Source: an uncultured Fusicatenibacter sp. (GTDB lineage Bacteria; Bacillota; Clostridia; Lachnospirales; Lachnospiraceae). Taken from it: a stretch of DNA of 64,000 nucleotides. A program made the position numbers and the translations under genes. Every line of letters begins with the position of its first letter. Within the stretch, counting starts at the first letter, position 1. Positions 7,364 to 16,300 of this stretch are shown here, one piece after another. The stretch lies in assembly GCA_902493585.1 (NCBI GenBank), contig CABUPZ010000005.1:4708-68707 (forward strand), in the 5' to 3' direction. The notes beneath the pieces are model-generated. The model was not told where the DNA came from and did no database searches. It saw nothing but the letters and a program-made list of their open reading frames with translations.

Positions 7364-8335
7364 TTATTTTTCCTCGTCTTTCTTGGGTGCTGTTTCGGTG
7401 GTGGTCTGTGTCAGAACTTTACCAGATTCCTGAGTTTCGTTTTCTTTTCCAGTGAGCGCCTCAGCGGCTGCTTGGCGTTCGGCTGCTTTTCTTGTGAGGA
7501 CTTCACTGGGTTCATGACGCAGACGGGCAAATTTCGGTTCCATAATTTCATAGAGTTTCTGGGTCAGCGGGATGCCGACGAAAATCGCCACGTAAATGCC
7601 GGTCAGTCCGGACAGGGTTTCGCTGGTGCTTGCCAGTGCGGAGAGCTGTGCAGCCATATCCGGATAGATAACGGAAAGGCTTGCTGTGGCGCTTGCCATC
7701 AGGATACCGGCTCCGACACCTGAGGCCATGCCGAGGGCATATGGGTGAAAGATGTTCAGTGAAGCAACCATGGTGGTCATAAAACCGAAAAAGATGGTTC
7801 CGACCATACCGCCCACCACATAGATGGAGAGGCTTCCCTGTGTTTCCGGGGAATCAGGACCGAACATATCCGTGATCAGCGCAAGGTTTGACTCACGGTT
7901 GATGGAGTGGGTGGCGCCGATCGCTTCACGTTTCAGACCGAGCAGCAGGGCAACAGGCAGGGCGACGAAAATCGTTCCGAGGTTTCCGATTTCCTGGAAG
8001 ATCAGAGCCGGGCCGGCGGAAATAACGGTTTCAATGGTGGCGCCGGCATTGATGCCCAGCTTTGCAATGAAGGGACAGATGGCGACGATGACAAGTTTGG
8101 ATGCAGCCTTCACTTCTTTGGTTTTAAAAATTTTCAGGGCTTCCGGTCCGGAGAGTACACCGAGAAGAAGGGCGTAGAAAATCGGAAACAGGATCAGTGT
8201 TCCTGGACCGACAGGTATCTGAATCTGACCGATGGAATCGGCGATGATGATAAAGAGAAACGCCAGCAGAAAGATTTTATATTCATTGCGCAGGCGATCC
8301 CAGGTAGAAGAATACAGGTAGGTTTCTTTTTTCAT
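7364..8335 (-). CDS. DUF3100-family membrane protein
   Basis: 323 residues with about nine hydrophobic helices, then a hydrophilic E/T/K-rich tail (about residues 275-323) predicted to be cytosolic and disordered. The pattern PVGPGTLILFPIFYALLLG, then INAGATIETVISAGPALIFQ and GVGAGILMASATASLSVIYP, fits what I recall of DUF3100 proteins, which are uncharacterised putative transporters. The ATG at 8335 follows AGAAGGAG. It is the first gene of a minus-strand operon (DUF3100, partner, amidohydrolase, TSUP). A divergent Crp/Fnr regulator begins 353 bases away and is the obvious candidate regulator. Confidence 0.72.
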   Translation of the reverse strand: MKKETYLYSSTWDRLRNEYKIFLLAFLFIIIADSIGQIQIPVGPGTLILFPIFYALLLGVLSGPEALKIFKTKEVKAASKLVIVAICPFIAKLGINAGATIETVISAGPALIFQEIGNLGTIFVALPVALLLGLKREAIGATHSINRESNLALITDMFGPDSPETQGSLSIYVVGGMVGTIFFGFMTTMVASLNIFHPYALGMASGVGAGILMASATASLSVIYPDMAAQLSALASTSETLSGLTGIYVAIFVGIPLTQKLYEIMEPKFARLRHEPSEVLTRKAAERQAAAEALTGKENETQESGKVLTQTTTETAPKKDEEK

Positions 8336-8350
8336 GATAGGCTCCTTCTT

Positions 8351-8398
8351 TAGAGCATGTTTGAAAATTGCAGGAATGAATTTTCAAACACACTCTAG
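8351..8398. repeat. Hairpin repeat (TTTGAAAATT / AATTTTCAAA)
   Basis: Inverted repeat TAGAGCATGTTTGAAAATT ... AATTTTCAAACACACTCTA around a 10-nt loop. Related arms occur at 4703-4725, 44569-44590 and, more loosely, in the terminator at 31170-31222. Here it sits between divergent genes, so it is not simply a terminator. Confidence 0.65.
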
Positions 8399-8687
8399 TG
8401 TTTTCGTGTGTTTTCAACGGGGGTTATTATAACGAAGAATGATCCGGGAAAAAAGGACAAATGGGTTGTTTTTGGGGAAAACGGATGAAAACGGTTTTTC
8501 GGGCGGTAAGTTCTTCGTGGACTTTGGGGTGGATTAAGGATATAATAAAATGTGAATTACATGAAAAGGTCTTAGGTGCAGGAGCAGGATTAAGAATAGT
8601 AAGTTCAAGAGTGGAATCATGCGGTTTGTTTGAGGATTGGCATGGAGTGGAAGGATGAGAGGTTGAGAGGTTGAGAGGGAGAAGTTT

Positions 8688-9377
8688 ATGACGCTGGAAG
8701 AGTTGATCCGGGAGGTTCCGGAGTTGGAGGAGTATCTCAGGTTTATGCCGGAGGAGTTGAAGTTGAGGTATACGATAAAAACTTACCCGCCGGGGACGAT
8801 CATTCATCAGAAGGATGAGGTGCTGACTTATTTTGGGATTGTGTGCAAGGGTTATCATCGGGTCATCAATGAGTTTGAAAATGGGAATGTGTTTATGATT
8901 GAGCGCAATGATCCGATTGATTTTGTCGGTGAGGTGACGATCCTGGCGGAAAAGGAGAAAACTTCGGTGACGATCGAGACGTTGACGGAGTGTACGGTTC
9001 TTTATTTTTCCAGAAAGGATTTTGAGTGGTGGATCTCGCAGGATATCCATTTCCTCAGGCTTGTATCCCATAAGGTGGCGTATAAGCTGTATCGTTCTTC
9101 TTATAACAGGGGCAGGAGGTTGTTTTATCCGCCGCAGCACCTTTTGATGGTCTATCTGACCCAGTATATTGAGGAGAGGAAACCGGAAGGGGAAGTGAAG
9201 GTCATTTCCCGTACGCGGCAGGAGTTGTATGAGGAGACGGGGATCAGTATCAAAACGCTGAACCGGACGATCCAGAAAATGAAGGCGGAAGGAGCGGTCG
9301 GAATCTATAAAGGAAAGATTTCTCTGACCAGGGAACAGTATCAGAGAATGAAAGAGTATCTCAAGCAGAATCCTTGA
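8688..9377 (+). CDS. Crp/Fnr-family transcriptional regulator
   Basis: 229 residues. The N-terminal part (about 20-125) reads as a cNMP-binding-type beta barrel (YPPGTIIHQKDEVLTYFGIV, then a DFVGEVTILAEKEKTSV stretch). The C-terminal part (about 165-225) is a Crp-type winged helix, with RTRQELYEETGISIKTLNRT as the helix-turn-helix. No cysteine cluster is present, so it is not an Fe-S Fnr. It is divergent from the DUF3100/amidohydrolase operon and lies before the methyltransferase/ABC operon; either could be its target. The preceding DNA contains short GAGAGGTT direct repeats at about 8658-8680. Confidence 0.85.
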   Translation: MTLEELIREVPELEEYLRFMPEELKLRYTIKTYPPGTIIHQKDEVLTYFGIVCKGYHRVINEFENGNVFMIERNDPIDFVGEVTILAEKEKTSVTIETLTECTVLYFSRKDFEWWISQDIHFLRLVSHKVAYKLYRSSYNRGRRLFYPPQHLLMVYLTQYIEERKPEGEVKVISRTRQELYEETGISIKTLNRTIQKMKAEGAVGIYKGKISLTREQYQRMKEYLKQNP

Positions 9378-9475
9378 AAAGATTTGGCATAAAAAATAAA
9401 TCAATAGGTAAGAAAAAATCTTTTTAAAGAAATCTGAAAAATGTACAAAAAATATCCCCTACCCGGGCTTGTTGG

Positions 9476-9517
9476 CAGCCGCAGGATTCGTTATTATTAT
9501 AACGAATCCTGCGGCTG
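9476..9517. terminator. Perfect 19-bp stem hairpin
   Basis: CAGCCGCAGGATTCGTTAT at 9476-9494 pairs perfectly with 9499-9517 around a TATT loop. It lies about 100 bases after the regulator stop and upstream of the methyltransferase operon. The following U-run is weak (TGTTTAT), so either a terminator or a structured leader is possible. Confidence 0.65.
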
Positions 9518-9613
9518 TGTTTATGTCCGCATGGAAATGCCGGTGTTTTTTCCGGCAGAGTTTATCATCGTTTGCAACTGACGGAAAAGAAAAGAGAAAA
9601 GGAATATTTTCGT

Positions 9614-10396
9614 ATGGCAGAGCAATTACTGGAAAAGATAGGTGATTACTGGACAGGCCGGGCGGCGGGTTATTCCAAAGTGAATCAGGAAGAGCTGGCA
9701 GGTTCCCAGAGAAGGGACTGGCTTGTTAAAATAGAGGAACAGATCCGGAAGGTTTTCGGGGACAGGGAAAAGCAGAGTATCCGTATTCTGGATGTGGGTA
9801 CCGGTCCGGGATTTTTTGCGATCATTCTTGCGGAAGCGGGTTATCAGGTGACGGCAGTGGATTACACTCCTGCGATGCTGGAGCAGGCGAAGAAAAATGC
9901 CGGCCCGCTGGCGGAGAGGATCGACTTTCGCCGGATGGATGGACAGAGGCTGGATTTTGAGGAGGAAACCTTTGATGTGGTGATTTCCAGAAATCTCACC
10001 TGGGTGCTGGAGCATCCGGAAAAGGCGTATACCTCCTGGAAGAGGGTCCTGAAAAAGCCGGGACTTCTCATCAACTTTGATGCCAACTGGTACCATTATC
10101 TGTATGACGACCGGAAGGAAGAGGAGTATCAGAGAGACCGGGAGGCGGTCAGAGAGCAGGGCATGGAAGATTATAATACAGCTCCGGATATCGACGAGAA
10201 AGCGATGGAAGAAATCGTCCGCGCGGTTCCCCTTGGAAGGGTCCTGCGTCCCGTATGGGATATGGAAGTGCTGGAGCGATTGAAAATGAAAGAGGTTCAG
10301 GCGGATACAGAGGTCTGGAAGAGTGTCTGGACGCCTGTGGAGCAGGTGAATTTTGCGTCCACCCCGATGTTTATGGTGACGGCGCAGAGAGGCTGA
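9614..10396 (+). CDS. Class I SAM-dependent methyltransferase (first of a pair)
   Basis: 260 residues. The SAM motif ILDVGTGPGFFAIILAEAG contains D60 and is followed by VTAVDYTPAMLEQAK (motif II), RRMDGQRLDFEEETFDVVIS and the post-motif NLTWVLEHPEKAYTSWKRVL. The N-terminus GDYWTGRAAGYSKVNQEEL is a small cap of the UbiE/small-molecule type. ATG 9614 was taken because AAAAGGAAT precedes it; a TTG at 9572 could extend it. It is followed after 14 bases by a paralogue and then an ABC importer, so the substrate is probably a small imported or exported molecule rather than DNA or RNA. The substrate is unknown. Confidence 0.8.
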   Translation: MAEQLLEKIGDYWTGRAAGYSKVNQEELAGSQRRDWLVKIEEQIRKVFGDREKQSIRILDVGTGPGFFAIILAEAGYQVTAVDYTPAMLEQAKKNAGPLAERIDFRRMDGQRLDFEEETFDVVISRNLTWVLEHPEKAYTSWKRVLKKPGLLINFDANWYHYLYDDRKEEEYQRDREAVREQGMEDYNTAPDIDEKAMEEIVRAVPLGRVLRPVWDMEVLERLKMKEVQADTEVWKSVWTPVEQVNFASTPMFMVTAQRG

Positions 10397-10410
10397 AAGG
10401 AGAACAAGCG

Positions 10411-11178
10411 ATGGAAGCAGTGCTGCAAAGAGATATATGGAAAGAGACACCGGCGGTCAAAAGCCGCATTGCCAGTTACTGGGATGGAAGATCGGACAGC
10501 TTTAAAATACAGAGAGACGCGGAACTGCACAGTGAACAGCATCAGTTATGGCAGGAGGAGCTGCTCTCCCATCTGCCGGAGAAAGGACTGCGTATCCTGG
10601 ATGTGGGCTGCGGCTGCGGATTTTTTTCGCTGATGCTGGCGGACTGCGGTCATCAGGTGACTGGAATCGATCTTACGGAAAGTATGATCCTGCGAGGCCG
10701 TGAACTGGCTTCCGAATATGGAGTGGACGCGGATCTTCGGGTCATGGACGCGGAAAATCTGGAGTTTGACGATGAGACCTTTGACGCGATCGTGACGAGG
10801 AATCTTACCTGGACGCTGCCCCATCCCAAGCAGGCGTATGAGGAGTGGCTGCGTGTGTTGAAACCGGGCGGGCTCCTGCTGAATTATGACGCAGAGCATG
10901 CGAAATATCACAGTAGGAACGGGCTGGAAGGGGAAGAAGCGCACAAGATGCTGTCCGGCGAACAGATGGATGAATGCATGAGAATCTACCATATGCTGCC
11001 GATCAGCAGCTGGAAACGTCCGGCGTGGGATGTCTGTCTGCTGAAACAGCTGGGATGCCGCCAGGTCACGGCGGATGAAACGATTGGAGAGAAGCTGTAC
11101 CGTCATGAAAATGAATTTACGACACCGTATCCGATCTTTCGGATCAAGGCAGTCAAAGAGAGCAGGGATTTATGCTGA
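10411..11178 (+). CDS. Class I SAM-dependent methyltransferase (second of a pair)
   Basis: 255 residues, clearly paralogous to the preceding gene: YWDGRSDSFKIQRDAELHSE at the N-terminus, SAM loop ILDVGCGCGFFSLMLADCG (D64), VTGIDLTESMILRGREL, VMDAENLEFDDETFDAIVT and NLTWTLPHPKQAYEEWLRVL. The start at 10411 has AAAGGAG upstream. The last codons overlap the first codons of the ABC permease by 7 bases, which implies translational coupling and places the enzyme in the transport operon. The two copies differ enough that they may act in succession or on different groups. Confidence 0.82.
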   Translation: MEAVLQRDIWKETPAVKSRIASYWDGRSDSFKIQRDAELHSEQHQLWQEELLSHLPEKGLRILDVGCGCGFFSLMLADCGHQVTGIDLTESMILRGRELASEYGVDADLRVMDAENLEFDDETFDAIVTRNLTWTLPHPKQAYEEWLRVLKPGGLLLNYDAEHAKYHSRNGLEGEEAHKMLSGEQMDECMRIYHMLPISSWKRPAWDVCLLKQLGCRQVTADETIGEKLYRHENEFTTPYPIFRIKAVKESRDLC

Positions 11179-12137
11179 GGTACATAGGCTCCCGTTGTCT
11201 GCAGCTGATCCCGATCCTGCTCGGAGTTTCCTTTCTGTCCTTTGCAGTGATGCAGCTGGCGGCAGGGGACGTGGTGGATGCGATGAGTGAGAACACGGGG
11301 GAGATCCTTACAGAGGAAGAGGCGGATGCCAGGCGGGCGGAGCTTGGACTGGATGAGCCGTTTCTGGTGCAGTACGGCAGCTGGCTGAAAGGTGTGGTGA
11401 CCGGGGATATGGGAAAGTCTTATGTTTCAGGGAAACCCGTCTTTCAGACCTTTCTTTCCAAACTGGGGGCGACAGCAGAGCTGATGGTCAGCTCTGTTCT
11501 TTTTACCATCCTGTTTTCGATTTCACTCGGTGTTCTCTCGGCGGTTTACCATAACCGGGTGATTGATTATCTGATACGTTTCCTCAGCTTTATCGGAAAC
11601 TCTCTGCCGAATTTTTTTGTATCCCTTCTTCTGATTTACTTTTTTTCCGTGAAGTGGAAATTGCTTCCGGTGCTGGGGACGGGCGGAGATCTGCAGAGCC
11701 TGATCCTGCCGACGCTGACGCTGGGAATCGCAATGACTGCGAAATATCTCCGCCAGGTGCGGGCAGCGGTGCTGGAAGAGCTGAAGAAAGAGTATGTACA
11801 GGGAGCCAGGGCGAGAGGCGTCAGAGAACGGGTGATCCTGTTTTCCAGTGTGCTGAGAACGGCGATGCTGACGATCGTGCCGCTTCTGGCGCTGTCTGTG
11901 GGAAGTTTGCTGGGAGGCACGGCGGTGGTTGAGTCTGTTTTTATGTGGGATGGTGTCGGAAAGCTGGCGGTGGATTCCATCAATATGCGTGATTATCCGA
12001 TGATCCAGGCGTACGTCGTGTGGATGGCGGTGATCTATGTTCTGATCAACCTGGTATCGGAGCTGATCTGTCAGTTCCTCGATCCGCGGATACGGCTTTG
12101 GGAAGGAGGGGCAGACCGTTGCAGAAAAAGAAGATAA
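11172..12137 (+). CDS. ABC transporter permease, nickel/dipeptide type (NikB/DppB-like)
   Basis: 321 residues with six membrane segments. The N-terminus LRYIGSRCLQLIPILLGVSF is typical of DppB/NikB, as are the periplasmic LGLDEPFLVQYGSWLKGVVT region and the EAA loop around YVQGARARGVRERVILFSSV. It forms the import channel with the next gene. The start overlaps the methyltransferase stop by 7 bases and the end overlaps the next permease by 19 bases. Confidence 0.9.
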   Translation: MLRYIGSRCLQLIPILLGVSFLSFAVMQLAAGDVVDAMSENTGEILTEEEADARRAELGLDEPFLVQYGSWLKGVVTGDMGKSYVSGKPVFQTFLSKLGATAELMVSSVLFTILFSISLGVLSAVYHNRVIDYLIRFLSFIGNSLPNFFVSLLLIYFFSVKWKLLPVLGTGGDLQSLILPTLTLGIAMTAKYLRQVRAAVLEELKKEYVQGARARGVRERVILFSSVLRTAMLTIVPLLALSVGSLLGGTAVVESVFMWDGVGKLAVDSINMRDYPMIQAYVVWMAVIYVLINLVSELICQFLDPRIRLWEGGADRCRKRR

Positions 12138-12952
12138 AGAAAGACAGCGCAAGGAAAAGATGCTTTTTTTTCGCCTGCCTGGCGGGACTCCTTCTTCTGA
12201 CTGCGGTTTTTGCCCAATGGCTGGTTCCTTATGACCCGTATGCGCAGGATCTGCAGAATGCCCTTCAGCCGCCGGGACCGGCGCATCTTTTTGGAACCGA
12301 CCGATACGGAAGGGATATGTTTTCCAGAGTGTTGGTGGGAGCCCGGACGACGGTTTTCTCTGCGCTGCTGACGGTTGGGATCATCATGACCGTGGGGACG
12401 CTGGTCGGGGCTGTCTGTGGATGGATCGGCGGAAAGACGGATACGGTCATTATGCGTATTTCCGATATGTTTCTGGCATTTCCCGGAATGGTGTTTGCCA
12501 TTGCGGTGGCAGGAGTGCTTGGCGGGGGGCTGTGGAACGCGGTGGCTGCGCTTGCGGCGGTTTCCTGGCCGAAATATGCGCGGCTGGCGAGAAGTCAGGT
12601 GCTTTCGATCCGGGATATGCCGTATTTTTCCGCCGCCCGGTTTGGAGGATGCAGTACTTTTCAGATGATCTTCCGGCATCTGCTGCCGAATATTGCCGGG
12701 AGTATTCTGGTGACGGCGACGCTGGATATCGGAACCATGATGATGGAACTGGCAGGGCTGTCCTTTCTCGGGCTGGGCGCGCAGCCGCCGATGGCGGAGT
12801 GGGGCAGCATGATGTCCAATGGGCGCAGCATGCTGCAGACCTGCCCCTGGACGATCCTGGCGCCCGGCTTTGCGATTTTTCTGACGGTCATGGTATTTAA
12901 TCTTCTGGGAGACGCCATCAGAGATCTGCTGGATCCGGAGCAGAGAGACTGA
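12119..12952 (+). CDS. ABC transporter permease, nickel/dipeptide type (NikC/DppC-like)
   Basis: 277 residues from a TTG start at 12119. The conserved YDPYAQDLQNALQPPGPAHL and FGTDRYGRDMFSRVLVGART block, diagnostic of DppC/NikC permeases, lies near residues 40-80. Six hydrophobic segments follow, with an EAA loop (FSAARFGGCSTFQMIFRHLL). TTG 12119 was chosen because GGAGGGG lies about 8 bases upstream and the frame overlaps the previous gene by 19 bases; an in-frame ATG further upstream (12020) would lie deep inside the preceding gene. Confidence 0.88.
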   Translation: MQKKKIKKDSARKRCFFFACLAGLLLLTAVFAQWLVPYDPYAQDLQNALQPPGPAHLFGTDRYGRDMFSRVLVGARTTVFSALLTVGIIMTVGTLVGAVCGWIGGKTDTVIMRISDMFLAFPGMVFAIAVAGVLGGGLWNAVAALAAVSWPKYARLARSQVLSIRDMPYFSAARFGGCSTFQMIFRHLLPNIAGSILVTATLDIGTMMMELAGLSFLGLGAQPPMAEWGSMMSNGRSMLQTCPWTILAPGFAIFLTVMVFNLLGDAIRDLLDPEQRD

Positions 12953-13104
12953 CGGAAGCGGCAAAGGACTCGGCGGCAGGAGATTGAGACAGGGCGGAAG
13001 AAGCAGCTTTGATGAAAGAGAAGAAACGGCAAAAAATCCGGAGAAAGTGCAGCCAGGCAGCAGAACTGCGGAAGGATAAAAGGAAAGAGAAGGAGAGAAA
13101 GATC

Positions 13105-14724
13105 ATGTTGGGAAAAAATACGAAAGAGAGAAAATATAAAGCCATGGCGGTTCTGCTTGCTTCGGCGCTTTTTGTAGGCATACTTGGGGGCTGCGGCAAT
13201 TCCCAAAATACAGGAGACACCCAAGACAGCCAGGCACAGAGTTCCTCCGGAACGCAGGCTGCAGGGCAGGAGAAGGTCTTTTACTATGGAGACACGACCT
13301 TTAATGCGGAAAATTCAGAGCCGGATGTCAATCCTCACAATACCTATGCCGGCTGGGCCTGCATTCGCTATGGGATCGGAGAGACCCTGTTCCGGTACAC
13401 GGACACGATGGAACTGGAACCATGGATTGCGTCCGGATACGAGAGGACGGACGACAGAACCTGGATCATCACATTGCGGGACGATGTGACATTTACCAGC
13501 GGACGGAGCCTGGACGGACAGGCGGTCAAGGAATGTCTGGAGGATCTTGTGGCGGTGCATGAGCGCGCGGCGGAAGATTTAAAGATCCAGGAGATCACGG
13601 CGGAGGGACAGAAGGTGACAATCCGAACCAGTGAACCGGTTCCGGCGCTGCTGAATTATCTCTCGGATCCTTATGGCTGTATCATCGATATGGCAGCGGG
13701 CATCACGGAGGAAGGAAATGTATCCGGAACCGGTCCGTATATGGCGACAGAAATCCGCACGGATCAGGGGCTGACTCTGGTAAAAAATGAAAATTACTGG
13801 AATGGGACGCCGAAGCTGGACAAGATTTATGTGCAGACGATCACCGACGGCGATACGATGACGATGGCGCTGCAGTCCGGAGAGCTGGATGCAGCCTACG
13901 GACTGCCGTACTCCAGTCTGCCATTGTTTGAGCAGGAGCCTTATACCATTTCTTCGGTGGAGACTTCACGTTCTTTCTTTGCTCAGATGAATTATGAGAC
14001 AGAAGCGCTGCAGGACGAAAACGTAAGAAAAGCGATCGCCATGTCCATCGATAAGGAAAGTTTTACAGAAACGCTGCTGGACGGTAATGGAACCGCGGCG
14101 AAAGGGCCGTTTCCCGATAGCTTTGCCTTTGGAGACGGCACGGTGACCGCGCCGGAATATGATCCGGAGGGAGCCAGGGAACTGCTTGCCGCAGCCGGTT
14201 GGAAAGACACGGACGGCGATGGTTATGTGGATAAAAATGGAAAGAATCTTACGATCCGCTGGCTGACTTATCCCAGCCGTCAGGAGCTTCCGCTGCTGGC
14301 GGAGGCGGCACAGGCGACGCTGAAAGATGTGGGGATTCAGGTGGAGATTAACTGTACTTCCGAGCATCTGAATTACCTGGAAAATGGAGCATGGGACATT
14401 TACGCAAGCGCTTTTGTCTGCGCGCCAACCGGGGATCCGGAATATTTCTTTACCACCCATTGTCTCGATGCATCCTCCCATAACCGGGGCGGATATCACA
14501 GCGATGAACTGGAGGCGCTGGAAGAGAAAATGGCAGCCACGTTTGACGCGCAGGAGAGGGCGGAACTTGCCACCCAGATGACCCAGACGATTCTGGACGA
14601 CAATGGCTTCCTTTTTGCCTCTCATCTGAAAATGTCCATCGTATCGGGCGCAGGGGTGACAGGGCTGGAAGCACATCCCAGCGATTACTATGAGATCACA
14701 GTGGATCTGGACAAAAATGTGTAA
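13105..14724 (+). CDS. Family 5 solute-binding lipoprotein (NikA/peptide-binding type)
   Basis: 539 residues. The signal peptide ends in a lipobox (GILGGC, C30), so it is a membrane-anchored binding protein. An S/T/Q-rich linker (about 31-55) is followed by the SBP_bac_5 fold: GIGETLFRYTDTMELEPWIA, WIITLRDDVTFTSGRSLDG, GTGPYMATEI and NENYWNGTPKLDKIYVQTI. The N-terminal GIGETLFR..LEPWIA pattern is closer to nickel-binding NikA-type proteins than to oligopeptide binders; this is my impression, not a computed result. ATG 13105 is chosen for its AGGAGAG site. It follows the permeases by 152 bases. Confidence 0.85.
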   Translation: MLGKNTKERKYKAMAVLLASALFVGILGGCGNSQNTGDTQDSQAQSSSGTQAAGQEKVFYYGDTTFNAENSEPDVNPHNTYAGWACIRYGIGETLFRYTDTMELEPWIASGYERTDDRTWIITLRDDVTFTSGRSLDGQAVKECLEDLVAVHERAAEDLKIQEITAEGQKVTIRTSEPVPALLNYLSDPYGCIIDMAAGITEEGNVSGTGPYMATEIRTDQGLTLVKNENYWNGTPKLDKIYVQTITDGDTMTMALQSGELDAAYGLPYSSLPLFEQEPYTISSVETSRSFFAQMNYETEALQDENVRKAIAMSIDKESFTETLLDGNGTAAKGPFPDSFAFGDGTVTAPEYDPEGARELLAAAGWKDTDGDGYVDKNGKNLTIRWLTYPSRQELPLLAEAAQATLKDVGIQVEINCTSEHLNYLENGAWDIYASAFVCAPTGDPEYFFTTHCLDASSHNRGGYHSDELEALEEKMAATFDAQERAELATQMTQTILDDNGFLFASHLKMSIVSGAGVTGLEAHPSDYYEITVDLDKNV

Positions 14725-14738
14725 GGATGGAGAAATTT

Positions 14739-15524
14739 ATGGAACAGCCGGTTCTTGAGATCCGTCAGGCGGAAATCTGTTATGACGGGATGCCTGTGGT
14801 AAAAAATGTAAGCCTGCGTGTAAAACCCGGCCATATCCTTGGAATCGTCGGCGAGAGCGGGAGCGGAAAGAGCACACTGATCCGGGCATGTATGGGACTG
14901 CTCAGAAAAGGCGGCAGAGTCACACATGGAGACATTTTGTACCGGGGAATCTCTGTTCCGTCTGCCTCCCGGGAAGAACTGCGGCGGCTGTGCGGACCGG
15001 GAATGGGGATGATCTTTCAGGACTGCAAAAACGCAATGTGCCCCATCCGGACCATCGGAAGCCAGCTGGTGGAAAGTGTGCGGGAGCACAAAAAAGGGGT
15101 TTCACGGAAGGAAGTGGAGCAAAGAGCGGCAGAACTGCTGGAAAAGCTCGGACTGAAGGATGCGGAAAGAATCCTGAAAAGCTACCCGTTTGAACTGTCA
15201 GGAGGTATGAACCAGCGGGTGGGGATCATGACGGCAATGGTGATGGAGCCGGATCTGCTTTTCGCGGATGAACCCACCAGCGCTCTGGATGTCACGGTGC
15301 AGGCGCAGGTGATCGATGAACTGATGCGCCTCAGGGACCTGTATGGCACGGCAATTGTCCTGGTGACCCACAACATCGGGGTTGCCGCCAGGATGGCTGA
15401 TGAGATTGCGGTTTTTTCCGGAGGAGAAATGGTGGAATACGGAGAACGGGAACAGATCCTCAGGCATCCGGAACAGGAATACACAAGACAGCTGCTGGAA
15501 GCAGCCCCAAGGCTGAAGAGATAA
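14739..15524 (+). CDS. ABC transporter ATP-binding protein (NikD/DppD-like)
   Basis: 261 residues with Walker A GESGSGKSTL (about residue 38), Q-loop DLSG-equivalent FQDCKNAMCP, signature LSGGMNQRVGI, Walker B LLFADEPTSALD and an H-loop (LVTHNIG). It is one of the two ATPases driving the importer. ATG 14739 is preferred over 14727 because GGATGGAG then has a 6-base spacing. The C-terminal QEYTRQLLEAAP matches the oligopeptide/nickel subfamily. Confidence 0.92.
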   Translation: MEQPVLEIRQAEICYDGMPVVKNVSLRVKPGHILGIVGESGSGKSTLIRACMGLLRKGGRVTHGDILYRGISVPSASREELRRLCGPGMGMIFQDCKNAMCPIRTIGSQLVESVREHKKGVSRKEVEQRAAELLEKLGLKDAERILKSYPFELSGGMNQRVGIMTAMVMEPDLLFADEPTSALDVTVQAQVIDELMRLRDLYGTAIVLVTHNIGVAARMADEIAVFSGGEMVEYGEREQILRHPEQEYTRQLLEAAPRLKR

Positions 15525-15538
15525 GGAAGCATTTAAGG

Positions 15539-16300
15539 ATGGAAGGGTTATTGGAAGTTAAGCACCTGAGAAAGACATTTGGAAAAAAAGACACAGCATT
15601 TGCCGCGGTAAACGACATCAGTTTTTCCGTCGGAGCGGGAGAGTGCGTCGGACTGGTAGGGGAAAGCGGAAGCGGAAAGAGTACAACCGCCAGACTGCTC
15701 ACCCGGATCCTGGATGCGGACGAAGGAACGATGCGGTTTGACGGAGTGGACTATACGGGAGCCAGGGGCAAACAGCTCCGTCCCATTTACCGGCAGATGC
15801 AGATGGTCTTTCAGTCGCCGCAGGACTCTTTTGATCCGAGGAAGAAGCTGGGATTCAGCCTGACGGAAGGCTTGAGAAACCGGGGAGTATCCAAACAGGA
15901 TGCAAAGATACAGGCAGAAGCGCTGATGGAAACCTGCGGGCTACCGGCAGAATATCTGGAACGGTATCCCCATGAAGTCAGCGGAGGAGAATGCCAGAGG
16001 GCGGCGATTGCCCGGGCGGCTCTGCTGGCGCCGCGGCTTCTGATCTGCGACGAAGTGACCAGCGCTCTGGATGTGACGGTACAGGCACAGATTTTGAAAC
16101 TCCTGCAGGGACTGAGAAAAGAAAGGGCGTTATCCTGCCTGCTTATCAGCCATGATCTGGCGGTGGTACAGCAGATGTGCAGCCGGATCCTGGTGATGTA
16201 CCAGGGGAAGATCATAGAAGAAGGAACGACAGACGAGGTACTGAAACATCCAAAACAGCCGTACACGCAGAAACTTGTGGCCTCTGTTCTGGATTGGTAG
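15539..16300 (+). CDS. ABC transporter ATP-binding protein (NikE/DppF-like)
   Basis: 253 residues. It has Walker A GESGSGKSTTARLL, Q-loop VFQSPQDSFDPRKKLG, signature VSGGECQRAAIARA, Walker B LLICDEVTSALDVTVQAQIL and the tail HPKQPYTQKLVASVLDW. This is the second ATPase of the importer and the last gene of the operon. It follows its partner by 14 bases and is followed by a terminator. Confidence 0.92.
   Translation: MEGLLEVKHLRKTFGKKDTAFAAVNDISFSVGAGECVGLVGESGSGKSTTARLLTRILDADEGTMRFDGVDYTGARGKQLRPIYRQMQMVFQSPQDSFDPRKKLGFSLTEGLRNRGVSKQDAKIQAEALMETCGLPAEYLERYPHEVSGGECQRAAIARAALLAPRLLICDEVTSALDVTVQAQILKLLQGLRKERALSCLLISHDLAVVQQMCSRILVMYQGKIIEEGTTDEVLKHPKQPYTQKLVASVLDW

Noticed and set aside
8427..9404. 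A 325-codon minus-strand frame opposite the Crp/Fnr gene
   Set aside because: It overlaps a gene with clear domain structure, and its composition (Leu/Arg/His-rich) is typical of a shadow frame.
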